From Clostridia bacterium (lineage in GTDB: Bacteria; Bacillota; Clostridia; Oscillospirales; CAG-272): a DNA stretch of 6,498 nucleotides. The stretch is taken from contig JAFNVK010000188.1 in NCBI GenBank assembly GCA_017379815.1, forward strand, positions 1 through 6,498. The letters are read 5' to 3'. Below, in pieces: positions 1 to 6,241 of the stretch (its first letter is position 1; each line of letters starts with the position of its first letter). Below the pieces are notes generated by a model. It made no database searches. It had not been told where the DNA came from and saw only the letters and a program-made list of their open reading frames with translations. The position numbers and the translations under genes are program-made.

Positions 1-1
1 A

Positions 2-103
2 TACCGTATGTTCGTTTTGCATGACCCCGTGCTTGCCTGCACGCCGGAGAACAGCCTTGCGGCGCGTGTTGCCGAGGGGATCCTCCGCGCATTCGGGCGT
101 TGA
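2..103 (+). CDS. 3' end of an unrecognised protein gene (partial)
   Basis: Reading frame 2 is open from the window edge to a TGA at 101-103 and gives 33 residues ending ENSLAARVAEGILRAFGR. The C-terminal stretch looks like an amphipathic helix, a common way for a soluble enzyme domain to end. The gene is cut by the window edge and I do not recognise the family. A cell-wall amidase-type C-terminus crossed my mind, but no diagnostic residue is visible. The next gene starts 44 nt after the stop on the same strand, so the two may be co-transcribed. It is called coding because the frame is uninterrupted to the edge and ends at a sensible distance from the next ribosome binding site. The short length keeps confidence moderate. 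Confidence 0.45.
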   Translation, partial: YRMFVLHDPVLACTPENSLAARVAEGILRAFGR

Positions 104-147
104 ACGGGAGAGCACCCGAAAAACATCTTTGGAAAGGAAGTATTCCC

Positions 148-561
148 ATGAGACAACTCAACACCGATCGCGGACTTCTCAAGCTGATCCTGCTCAGCTT
201 CGTTACCTGCGGCATCTACGAGCTCTTCTTTATTCACAGCCTGGCCGCTGACGTCAACGAGGCCTGCCGGGAGGACGGAAAGCACACCACGGGCCTTCTC
301 GGCTTCATTTTCCTCTCTCTGATCACCTGCGGCATCTATTCCATCCTCTGGTGGTACGGCACGGCCGAGCGCCTTGCGGACTACGGCAGAAGAAATAACG
401 CCCCCGGTGTAGAGATCGACGGCGTCAAGTTCCTGCTCTGGTATCTCGTTGGCGCGCTGATCTGCGGACTTGGCTCGCTTTACGCGCTGTATCTGCACAT
501 CAAGAGCCTCAACGCCGTTTGCGCCGACTACAACCGCCGCGCATTCACCTTCAACGCCTGA
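148..561 (+). CDS. DUF4234-like small integral membrane protein
   Basis: This gene encodes a 137-residue hydrophobic protein of unknown function. Three membrane segments are visible: about residues 8-32, 48-72 and 94-118. The first two each contain the motif TCGIY (residues 20-24 and 60-64), exactly 40 residues apart, inside similar stretches (LILLSFVTCGIYELFF and FIFLSLITCGIYSILWW), so the protein carries an internal duplication. From memory, paired TCGIY-type helices typify the DUF4234 family, whose role is not established. A charged loop with a run of Arg and Asn (around 80-92) separates helices two and three. The start at 148 is chosen because GGAAAGGAAG at 131-140 lies 7 nt upstream. The TTG at 100 that would extend the frame has no comparable site and overlaps the previous stop. 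A strong terminator follows the stop. Membrane location is likely; function unknown. Confidence 0.85.
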   Translation: MRQLNTDRGLLKLILLSFVTCGIYELFFIHSLAADVNEACREDGKHTTGLLGFIFLSLITCGIYSILWWYGTAERLADYGRRNNAPGVEIDGVKFLLWYLVGALICGLGSLYALYLHIKSLNAVCADYNRRAFTFNA

Positions 562-599
562 AGCAAAGAGCGGAGAAGGGCCCCGACAAATGCATAACG

Positions 600-635
600 A
601 ACGGACCCGATGCAAGCTGCATCGGGTCCGTTTTT
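600..635 (+). terminator. Rho-independent terminator after the DUF4234-like gene
   Basis: A perfect 14-bp inverted repeat (601-614 pairing with 618-631, 3-nt loop AGC, core ACGGACCCGATGCA) is followed by a run of five T at 631-635. It lies 40 nt past the stop of the + strand gene. On the minus strand the same hairpin is followed only by a mixed sequence (TTCGTTATGC), so it may stop convergent ackA transcripts less efficiently. No other terminator for ackA is visible in the 87-nt convergent gap. Confidence 0.9.
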
Positions 636-648
636 CTTTGCCTTCGGT

Positions 649-1869
649 TTAGTTTGCGGCGTAGAACTTGTTTGCCAACGCCTCGGTGTCCTTGGCGATC
701 ATCAGCTCCTCGTCGGTGGGAATGACGAGGACCCTTACGCGGGAGCCCTCTGCCGTCAGATCGATCAGAGAGCCGCGGGGAGCGTTGAGGTTGAGCTCCT
801 CGTTGATCTTGATGCCGAGGTACTCCATGTTGGTGCAGATGCCGTTGCGGACGAGGTTATCGTTCTCGCCAAGGCCTGCGGTCATAACGAGCACGTCCAC
901 GCCGTTCATCTCGGCGATATAGCTGCCGATGAGCTGTCTTGCATAGTGAATGATCAACTTCATGGCAAGCTCGGCTCTGTGGTTGCCCTGTTCCACGGCA
1001 GCCCAGACCTCGCGCGCGTCACTCGATACGCCCGAAACGCCGATCACGCCCGATTTCTTGTTGAGGTAGTTGTCCACCTCGTCGGCGGTGTAGCCCTGCT
1101 TGATCATGAAGGTGACGATGGAGGGATCGATCGGGCCGCAGCGCGTGCCCATGGGGAGACCGCCCTGGGGAGTAAAGCCCATGGAGGTATCCACGGCCTT
1201 TCCGTTCTTGATGGCGGAAACGGAAGAGCCCGAGCCGAGGTGGCAGGTGATGATCTTCAGCTCCTCGATCGGCTTGCCCACAAGCTTTGCCGCCTCCTGG
1301 GAGACGTAGCGGTGGGAGGTGCCGTGGAAGCCGTAGCGGCGGATGTCATACTTCTCGGTCCACTCGTAGGGGATCGCATAGGTGTAGGACTCCTCGGGCA
1401 TCTCGGCGTAGAAGGCGCTGTCAAACACGCCGACCTGAGGAACGGCGGGCATAGCCTTCTTGCAGGCGGCAACGCCCTTGAGCGATGCGGGGCCGTGCAG
1501 GGGATTGAGGGGAACGATGGACTCGACGTAGGAGAGCACCTCATCGTCCAGGAGAACCGACTCCTTGATCTTCTTGCCGCCATGCACGAAGCGGTGGCCG
1601 ACGGCCTCGATCTCGGAGGCGTCCTTGATCACGCCGAGGACGGGGTCGCTCAGGGTCTTGAGCACGAGGGAGATCGCCGCGTCGTGATCCGGCACGGGCG
1701 TCTCGGCAAAATACTTGTCCGCATTGGGACGCTTGTGGGTAATGGTTCCGCTGGTGGGGGTAATGCCGATCTTTTCGCAAATACCCTTTGCAAGGACGTC
1801 GCCGGTGGTCATATCAAAAAGCTGATACTTCATCGAGGAGCTGCCCGCATTGACGACCAGAATTTTCAT
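649..1869 (-). CDS. ackA: Acetate kinase
   Basis: Acetate kinase reversibly transfers phosphate between acetyl phosphate and ADP, giving acetate and ATP. In fermenters it is the substrate-level ATP step at the end of glycolysis and acts in the cytoplasm. The 406 residues match the usual length of about 400. The N-terminus has Asn7, Ser10, Ser12 and Lys14 in VVNAGSSSMK. Further conserved residues are Arg93 (GHRFVHGG), His125 (NPLHGPAS), Asp150 (GVFDSAF), His182 (FHGTSH), His210 in the phosphate loop HLGSGSS, Arg243 (GTRCGPIDP), Glu335 (GLGEN) and Glu387 (TDEEL). These fit the acetate and nucleotide site described for the Methanosarcina enzyme with an offset of about two residues. AGGAGG at 1879-1884 lies 9 nt before the ATG, fixing the start. 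The gene has its own promoter and a terminator-like element separates it from the PTS genes upstream. No pta gene is adjacent within the window. Confidence 0.98.
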   Translation of the reverse strand: MKILVVNAGSSSMKYQLFDMTTGDVLAKGICEKIGITPTSGTITHKRPNADKYFAETPVPDHDAAISLVLKTLSDPVLGVIKDASEIEAVGHRFVHGGKKIKESVLLDDEVLSYVESIVPLNPLHGPASLKGVAACKKAMPAVPQVGVFDSAFYAEMPEESYTYAIPYEWTEKYDIRRYGFHGTSHRYVSQEAAKLVGKPIEELKIITCHLGSGSSVSAIKNGKAVDTSMGFTPQGGLPMGTRCGPIDPSIVTFMIKQGYTADEVDNYLNKKSGVIGVSGVSSDAREVWAAVEQGNHRAELAMKLIIHYARQLIGSYIAEMNGVDVLVMTAGLGENDNLVRNGICTNMEYLGIKINEELNLNAPRGSLIDLTAEGSRVRVLVIPTDEELMIAKDTEALANKFYAAN

Positions 1870-1897
1870 GATGGATTTCCTCCTGAACTAAGTTGTT

Positions 1898-1931
1898 CGC
1901 CAACGGAGAGCGGAGAGCCGCGCCCTTGGCG
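1898..1931 (-). repeat. Inverted repeat in the ackA 5' leader
   Basis: In the predicted untranslated leader of ackA, CGCCAA (1898-1903) is complementary to TTGGCG (1926-1931). Between them is a direct heptamer repeat CGGAGAG CGGAGAG (1904-1917) and a short CGG/CCG pairing. It could form a modest stem-loop about 30 nt from the start codon. No riboswitch class is recognisable and no regulatory role can be claimed. Confidence 0.4.
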
Positions 1932-1945
1932 TTCTGTCAACCTAT

Positions 1946-1974
1946 ATTATAATCCATAATTTCCCGGATTGCAA
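1946..1974 (-). promoter_or_regulatory. ackA promoter (sigma-A/sigma-70 type)
   Basis: On the minus strand, -35 TTGCAA (1969-1974) and -10 TATAAT (1946-1951) are separated by exactly 17 bp. The -10 is a perfect consensus and the -35 matches four of six. Transcription should begin near 1939, giving a leader of about 70 nt before the ackA ATG. Upstream of the -35 are T7 and A7 tracts (1987-2001) that could act as an UP element or as the tail of the upstream terminator. I saw no convincing CcpA cre site nearby. Confidence 0.85.
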
Positions 1975-1994
1975 GAGAAAAGCGCATTTTTTTG

Positions 1995-2015
1995 AAAAAA
2001 AGTCCTCACGGTGAG
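1995..2015 (-). terminator. Possible weak terminator after the PTS operon
   Basis: Just past the IICB stop, the minus strand reads a short hairpin CTCA-CCG-TGAG (2005-2015) followed, after three bases, by seven T (1995-2001). The 4-bp stem is weak for an intrinsic terminator, and a T6 run also precedes it. It sits where a terminator is expected, between the end of the PTS genes and the separate ackA promoter. Some readthrough into ackA is plausible. Confidence 0.4.
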
Positions 2016-2031
2016 CAAAAAAGGGAAAGGT

Positions 2032-2979
2032 TCAGTCGCTCATCTGCTTCAGATGGTCCTCCAGCTCGCTTTTGATCACCGACACGCGCGGACCGTACAC
2101 CACCTGCACGCCCGTGCCCTTGCGGATCACGCCGAGTGCCCCCGTTCTTCGCAGAATGTCCTCCCGAACGCGCTCGGGGTCGCGCACGCTCACGCGCAGA
2201 CGCGTGGCGCAGCAGTCAAGAGCCGTCAGATTCTCCCGTCCGCCAAGTCCCAAAAGGATCTGTGCGGAGAGATCCTCGCCCTTTTCCTCCTCGCGCTTGG
2301 CGTTGTAGTCGGCACGGGTGTAAAGCTTCGTTTCATCGTTCTCGCTCTCCCGTCCCGGGGTAGCGTAATTGCCGCGGCGGATGAGGAAGCGGAAGAGGAA
2401 AAAGTAAAGCACAAAATAGAACAAGCCCACCAAGGGGATCATGATCCAGTTTGTCTTGGCATTCCCTTGCAGGACACCGAAGAGCAATAGGTCGATCAGT
2501 CCGCCCGAGAAGGTCATGCCCACGCCCACCTTCAACAGGTGCATCAGCATATAGGAGAGCCCGGCCAGAACCGAGTGGATCACGTAGAGCAGGGGCGCGA
2601 CGAACAAAAAGGTGAACTCCAGCGGCTCGGTGATGCCGGTGAGCATTGAGGTGAGGGCGGCCGAGAGGAGAAGTCCGCCCGCGACCCGACGGCGCTCCTT
2701 TTTTGCGCAGGTATACATGGCCAGTGCCGCGCCGGGCAGGCCGAAGATCATCAGGGGGAATTTTCCGCTCATAAAGCGCGTGGCCGATACCGAGAAAACC
2801 TTAGTGGAGGGGGAGGCAAGCTCCGCGAAGAAGATGTTTTGCGCGCCGTAGACCAGCGTGCCGTCGATCAGTGCCGAGCCTCCCACGCCGGTTTGCCAGA
2901 AGGGCAGGTAGAAGACGTGGTGCAGACCGAAGGGAATGAGAATGCGCTCGATAAAGCCGTAGATCAGCGTTCCCGCGTA
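2032..2979 (-). pseudogene. 3' part of IICB: C-terminal half of IIC plus complete IIB domain
   Basis: The 315 codons after the TGA are open to the stop at 2032-2034. In full-protein numbering, the stretch at 231-260 (GTLIYGFIERILIPFGLHH) is a IIC hallmark. RFMSGKFPLMIFGLPGAALA follows near 298-317, and GITEPLEF near 345-352 is the glucose-family IIC signature; several membrane helices run to about 430. A charged linker (about 431-467) leads to IIB (about 468-545), with phosphorylated Cys487 in LDCCATRLRVSV. The active position is preceded by a second Cys (486) where Ala is usual. The first alternative start after the TGA is a GTG at 2884-2886 that would cut off the LIPFGLHH region. I see no Shine-Dalgarno sequence before it, so independent translation is doubtful. 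Confidence 0.7.
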
Positions 2980-3669
2980 TCACGAGCGCAGAACCAGGTC
3001 GCCCAGGGCGTAGATGCCGTTTTGCACGTAGGGCCAGAGGAAAAAGAGCAGAAGGCCTACGGGAATATAGACCAGCGTGGAGATGATGGGGATAAAGCGC
3101 GAGCCGCCAAAGAAGGACAGGACGCTGGGCAGACGGATCTTGTAGAAGCGGTTGCAGAGCGCCGCCACGCCAAGGCCGACGACGATGCCGCCGAAGACGC
3201 CCATCTGCAGGGAGCGGATGCCCACGACGTCCGCGATCATGCCCTCGTGCAGGGTATTGCTCTCCAGCATACCGCTGATCGAGAGCATGGCGCTCACGGT
3301 GGCGTGCATCACGAAAAAGGCGATGGCCGCCGAGAGGGTGGCGGTGGCCTTTTCGTGCTCGGCCATGCCGAGCGCAACGCCCATCGCAAAGAGCAGGGGG
3401 AGGTTGTCAAAGATCACGGTCCCCACGGCGGAAAGAAGCGAAAAGATGGAATAGGGGACCGTCCCGGGTCCCATGATGCCCAGGAGCCCGTAGGTCTCGA
3501 GCATCGCGCTGTTGGTCAGGGACGCGCCCACGCCCAGAAGAAGCCCTGCCACGGGCAAAAGGGCGATGGGGAGCATAAAGGCGCGTCCTACGCGTTGCAG
3601 GACGCTGAACAGCCCTCCGCGCTTTTGCTTTTGCGGCGGAAGGGCGGCGGTGGAAGGGGAGTCTGTCAT
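2980..3669 (-). CDS. 5' part of IICB: N-terminal half of the IIC membrane domain
   Basis: If the TGA terminates translation, this 229-residue product is what is made. After a polar N-terminus (residues 1-19, TDSPSTAALPPQKQKRGG) it begins the IIC domain with FSVLQRVGRAFMLPIALLPV (21-40), the family's amphipathic entry and first helix. Further hydrophobic segments lie at about 60-80, 85-103, 112-132, 152-172 and 190-212. The segment ends at LVLRS, before the GLHH region and GITEP signature, so it lacks most of the substrate site and the whole phosphorylation domain. On family knowledge it should not transport by itself. Start and ribosome binding site are strong. Confidence 0.8.
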   Translation of the reverse strand: MTDSPSTAALPPQKQKRGGLFSVLQRVGRAFMLPIALLPVAGLLLGVGASLTNSAMLETYGLLGIMGPGTVPYSIFSLLSAVGTVIFDNLPLLFAMGVALGMAEHEKATATLSAAIAFFVMHATVSAMLSISGMLESNTLHEGMIADVVGIRSLQMGVFGGIVVGLGVAALCNRFYKIRLPSVLSFFGGSRFIPIISTLVYIPVGLLLFFLWPYVQNGIYALGDLVLRS

Positions 3670-3687
3670 AAATGGCCTCCTGTGGGT

Positions 3688-4164
3688 TTATTTTCTGCGG
3701 TAGGCAAGCGCCTCGGTCTGTCCGCCAAGGCCGGCCTTGGCCTCCGTGAGGGTGTAATCCCGAAGCTGCTCGGGGTTGGTGATGAGGACGGGAATGATCG
3801 GGGAAAAGCCCTTCTCGCGGATGCGGTCAAGATCGGCACGGGCGATCACGTCTCCCGCCTTGACCGCGCTTTCGGGAAAGACCATGGGCAAAAAGGCCTC
3901 GCCACCGAGCGAGACCGTGTCGATCCCGACGTGAATGAGGACCTCAAGACCGTCCTCGGTCAGAAGGGTATAGGCGTGCTTGCCGTCGGCGATGCTTTCG
4001 ATCCGCCCGTCGGCAGGCGCGTAGACCGTTCCTGCGCTCGGCTCTATGGCAAAGCCGACGCCAAGCATTCCCGAGGCAAAGGCCTCGTCGGGAACGGCGG
4101 AGAGGGGCAGGATCCTGCCGTCGGTTACGGCCAGCAGGCGGCCGCTTTTTCTGGAAAAACGCAT
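3688..4164 (-). CDS. crr: PTS glucose-type Enzyme IIA
   Basis: This cytoplasmic phosphocarrier takes phosphate from HPr and passes it to IIB of the sugar permease. It is 158 residues, close to the roughly 160-170 of stand-alone glucose-type IIA proteins. Typical features are SGMLGVGFAIEPSAG (31-45), APADGRI (49-55), His63 in GKHAY, and phosphoacceptor His78 in LIHVGIDTV, with the following LGGEAF and VKAGDVI motifs. His63 and His78 correspond to His75 and His90 of E. coli Crr. The start at 4164 is preferred because AAGGAG (4172-4177) lies 7 nt upstream. A longer frame from a TTG at 4206 would run through an inverted repeat and add 14 basic residues without a binding site. The gene lies 58 nt after ptsI and 18 nt before the IICB gene, so it probably serves that permease. 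It could also serve other IIBC permeases elsewhere, which matters if the IICB gene is broken. Confidence 0.95.
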   Translation of the reverse strand: MRFSRKSGRLLAVTDGRILPLSAVPDEAFASGMLGVGFAIEPSAGTVYAPADGRIESIADGKHAYTLLTEDGLEVLIHVGIDTVSLGGEAFLPMVFPESAVKAGDVIARADLDRIREKGFSPIIPVLITNPEQLRDYTLTEAKAGLGGQTEALAYRRK

Positions 4165-4187
4165 ACGGGGTCTCCTTTCGGACGTGA

Positions 4188-4208
4188 TTTTGCGTACGTT
4201 ACGCAAAA
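4188..4208. repeat. Perfect 9-bp inverted repeat in the ptsI-crr gap
   Basis: TTTTGCGTA (4188-4196) and TACGCAAAA (4200-4208) are exact reverse complements around CGT. The element occupies the 58-nt gap between ptsI and crr, upstream of the crr ribosome binding site. Neither strand has a T tract directly after a GC-rich stem, so it is not a typical terminator. It could be an operator, an mRNA processing or stability hairpin, or chance. It does not fit the cre consensus. Confidence 0.75.
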
Positions 4209-4222
4209 AACGGGCTTTTTCT

Positions 4223-5890
4223 TCACTCGCATTCGGTCACCCTCCGTCTCAGGCTCAGCAGATAGGGGGGCGCGACCGAAAGCTCGTCCACCCCAAGCGC
4301 CAAGAGGCGCTGGGTCAGGCGCAGATCGGCCGCCATCTCTCCGCACACCCCGATCCAGCCGCCCTTTTCGTGAATGGCGTCGGCCGCCTCTCCGATCAGA
4401 CGGAGAACGGGCTCGCGGTTTTCCTCACAGAGCTGGGCGAGCAGGGGATTTTGGCGGTCAGCGGCCAGGGTGTATTGCAAAAGATCGTTCGTCCCGACCG
4501 AGAAAAAGTCTACCTGCTCTGCCAATTCGCGTGCCTGCAGGGCTGCGGCAGGGGTCTCGATCATGATGCCGAACTCAAGATTTTGGTCAAAGACCTTGCC
4601 TTCCGCCGTCAGCTCACGCATGCATTCGTCAAGAAGCTCTCGGCAGGCACGCACCTCGGCAGGGGAAACGATCATGGGAAGCATCACGGCAAGGCGACCG
4701 AGCGCCGAGGCGCGGAGAATAGCGCGGAGCTGGGTCTTGAACATCTCCCGACGGGCAAGGCAGATGCGGATCGCACGCATGCCGAGGGCGGGATTTTCCT
4801 CCTGCGGAAGACCGAGATAGGGGAGCTGCTTGTCCGCACCCGCATCCAGCGTGCGGATCACGGTGCGCTTATCCCCCATGCGCAACACGACGTCCGCGTA
4901 GGCGTGAAAGAGTGTCTCCTCTGAGGGGAGCTCGCCAAGTCCGAGATAGAGAAACTCGCTGCGCAAAAGGCCGATCCCCTCAGCACCTCCGGCAAGAGCG
5001 CTTTCCACCTCGCTCCCATCTCCGATATTGGCGTAGATCAGGATGCGGCGGCCGCTTTGCGTGACGGCGGGACGGTCGCCAAGGGCGTGGAGATATGCTT
5101 CGTGCTCGCGCGCAATGCGTCTTTCGCGCTCGACGCGCTCGAGAAAGGCGAGCTCCTCCTCCTCGGTAGGAGCGAGCAGGAGCGTTTCGGCAACGGCGTC
5201 GAGCAGGGCAGTCTCACCGTCGTAGAGTGGATCCAGGCTGCCCACGTTTACCAGAGCGGGAATGCCCATGGCGCGTGCCAGGATCGCGGTATGTGAGCTT
5301 GGCGTTCCGCGAAGCGTGACCAGTCCAAGCAGGGAGGTGCGGTCAAGCAGGATGGTCTCGGAGGGGGAGAGATCCTCTGCCACGAGCAGGCAGGGGTAGG
5401 GCAGAGCCGTCCCGTGGGAGGAGGATCTTCCGCGCAGCGCGCGCCTGACCTGCGTGGCAAGATCCGCAAGATCGGCCGTACGGGCGGCAAGATAAGGATC
5501 GTCCAGCGCGCCGAGAATGGCCGAAAAGCGATCCACGCCTGCTTCCAGCGCGTCTTCGGCGCTCTTTCCTTTTCGCAGGATCTCCTCGCGAAAGGCGTCC
5601 AGCAGATCCTCGTCCTCCAGAAGCATCGCGTGGATGCGGAAGATCCCTGCCTCCTCCTCGCCAACCGAGGCTTGCGTGCGCTCGGCTAAGAGACCGAGCT
5701 CCTCCTTGACCGTTTCCAAGGCCTTGGCAAGGCGCTCCCACTCCTCCGCCGGGGACGCGGGGAGACTTTCCTCGGGATCGATCGACTCTGCTTCTGCACG
5801 GTTGAGAAAAAAGAGAGGTCCGGCTGCGCATCCGCCGGATACGCCAATGCCGGATACGAGCCGCCGCTCGCGTCTCTTACGCGTATCCAT
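4223..5890 (-). CDS. ptsI: PTS Enzyme I (phosphoenolpyruvate-protein phosphotransferase)
   Basis: Enzyme I autophosphorylates from phosphoenolpyruvate and passes the phosphate to HPr, the first step of all PTS sugar uptake. The 555-residue length fits the family. The N-terminal region (about 14-240) has SGIGVSGGCAAGP, the HPr-binding helical part around IHAMLLEDEDLL (86-97), and active His200 in PSSHTAILAR. The C-terminal TIM barrel has Arg310 (GLLRSEFLYLG), Arg346 (IRTLDAGADK), Glu445 (GIMIETPAA), Asn468-Asp469 (VGTNDLLQYTLA), Arg479 and catalytic Cys516 (GVCGEMAAD), matching the PEP-binding residues of the E. coli enzyme. The ATG is preceded by AAAGGAGG (5899-5906) with 8-nt spacing, inside the end of ptsH; the ptsH stop and ptsI start are 3 nt apart, suggesting translational coupling. 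A short basic extension (MDTRKRRERR) precedes the usual start of the family. It ends with TGA at the family-typical C-terminus. Confidence 0.97.
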   Translation of the reverse strand: MDTRKRRERRLVSGIGVSGGCAAGPLFFLNRAEAESIDPEESLPASPAEEWERLAKALETVKEELGLLAERTQASVGEEEAGIFRIHAMLLEDEDLLDAFREEILRKGKSAEDALEAGVDRFSAILGALDDPYLAARTADLADLATQVRRALRGRSSSHGTALPYPCLLVAEDLSPSETILLDRTSLLGLVTLRGTPSSHTAILARAMGIPALVNVGSLDPLYDGETALLDAVAETLLLAPTEEEELAFLERVERERRIAREHEAYLHALGDRPAVTQSGRRILIYANIGDGSEVESALAGGAEGIGLLRSEFLYLGLGELPSEETLFHAYADVVLRMGDKRTVIRTLDAGADKQLPYLGLPQEENPALGMRAIRICLARREMFKTQLRAILRASALGRLAVMLPMIVSPAEVRACRELLDECMRELTAEGKVFDQNLEFGIMIETPAAALQARELAEQVDFFSVGTNDLLQYTLAADRQNPLLAQLCEENREPVLRLIGEAADAIHEKGGWIGVCGEMAADLRLTQRLLALGVDELSVAPPYLLSLRRRVTECE

Positions 5891-5893
5891 GCT

Positions 5894-6175
5894 TCAGCCC
5901 TCCTTTGGGGCAGGGCGTCCGAGCTGCGTGCGGCAAAGCTCCTCCAGCGCGCGTGCGGCCTCCTCCTCACGCTCCCCCGATACCCGGACGGTCAAGAGCG
6001 TTCCGCAGCGCGCCCCCAAGCTCATCAGGGAGAGCAAGCGCTTGGCATCGACCTCCTTCTCGCCGCATTGCACGCGGACGGTGCAGGGGAAGCCCTTGGC
6101 GCAGGCAACCAAGGCTCCGGCCGGACGCGCGTGCATGCCGTTCGGGTCGCTGACTGTAAAGTGAAATTCCTTCAT
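5894..6175 (-). CDS. ptsH: HPr phosphocarrier protein, lacking the usual Ser46
   Basis: HPr shuttles phosphate from Enzyme I to the IIA domains. The 93-residue product has active His15 in NGMHARPAGALV and the second conserved region LLSLMSLGARCG (47-58). The start at 6175 is chosen because it places the catalytic His at the canonical position 15. An in-frame ATG at 6190 has its GGAAAGG directly abutting it, which is unsuitable spacing, and would add METDR. The chosen start has only a loose purine-rich site (GGAAACGGA, 6180-6188). Position 46 is Arg (codon at 6038-6040, VDAKRLLSLMSLG), where Bacillota HPr usually has the Ser phosphorylated by HPr kinase, so catabolite signalling through HPr-Ser-P cannot occur on this protein in the usual way. 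A Crh-like paralogue is unlikely, because Crh has lost His15. It is first in the ptsH-ptsI-crr-IICB cluster. Confidence 0.95.
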   Translation of the reverse strand: MKEFHFTVSDPNGMHARPAGALVACAKGFPCTVRVQCGEKEVDAKRLLSLMSLGARCGTLLTVRVSGEREEEAARALEELCRTQLGRPAPKEG

Positions 6176-6233
6176 TCTATCCGTTTCCATCCTTTCCAAG
6201 GCGTTATCTCTATTTTGCCAACCGACGGGGGGC

Positions 6234-6239
6234 TTTATA
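6234..6239 (-). promoter_or_regulatory. Possible -10 element for the pts operon
   Basis: TATAAA on the minus strand lies about 59 nt before the ptsH ATG and directly after the T-rich end of the upstream hairpin. No good -35 hexamer is present 16-18 bp upstream (GTATCC lies there, inside the hairpin arm). It is the only -10-like sequence I can support between the hairpin and ptsH. If it is not a promoter, transcription must begin between the two hairpins or arrive by readthrough from rplL. Confidence 0.3.
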
Positions 6240-6241
6240 CG

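Larger units (their letters stand above)
2032..3669 (-). pseudogene. ptsG: PTS glucose-family Enzyme IICB, interrupted by an in-frame TGA
   Basis: The full span is 546 codons and encodes the membrane sugar carrier (IIC) fused to phosphocarrier domain IIB, which would import and phosphorylate a hexose using phosphate from the neighbouring IIA. A single TGA at 2980-2982 (codon 230) breaks the frame. Reading straight through restores family sequence on both sides (LVLRS-stop-YAGTLIYGFIER) with no frameshift. The full length of about 545 residues fits an IICB protein. Codon 230 seems to correspond to a Gly in relatives (pattern S-G-x-x-G-T), so GGA to TGA is the simplest explanation. The start is supported by AGGAGG (3676-3681) 6 nt before the ATG, and the gene begins 18 nt after the IIA stop. 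The substrate is probably glucose; glucosamine or N-acetylglucosamine cannot be excluded. Alternatives to a true pseudogene are a base-call error or readthrough. Confidence 0.75.

Noticed and set aside
610..1959. Long open frame of 449 codons on the + strand
   Set aside because: It is the antisense of ackA, which has every catalytic motif, its own ribosome binding site and promoter. High GC content leaves antisense frames open.
2884..2886. Independent second protein starting at a GTG after the TGA
   Set aside because: No Shine-Dalgarno sequence precedes it, and it would omit the conserved YGFIER-LIPFGLHH region that is still present upstream in the same frame.
2980..2982. UGA read as a sense codon genome-wide (Gly or Trp code) or as selenocysteine
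   Set aside because: TGA ends HPr, EI, IICB and the DUF4234-like gene at or near expected C-termini, so it is a normal stop here. The sequence after this TGA folds only into a short GCG-GGAA-CGC stem with mismatches, not a convincing SECIS, and the family residue is not Cys.
4165..4206. N-terminal extension of IIA from a TTG at 4206
   Set aside because: It would translate through the palindrome, lacks a binding site and exceeds the family length. The ATG at 4164 has AAGGAG at 7 nt.
2839..4566. Open frame of 575 codons on the + strand
   Set aside because: It runs antisense across IICB, crr and ptsI. Its translation is low-complexity, rich in Gly, Arg, Asp and His, with no domain pattern and no ribosome binding site.
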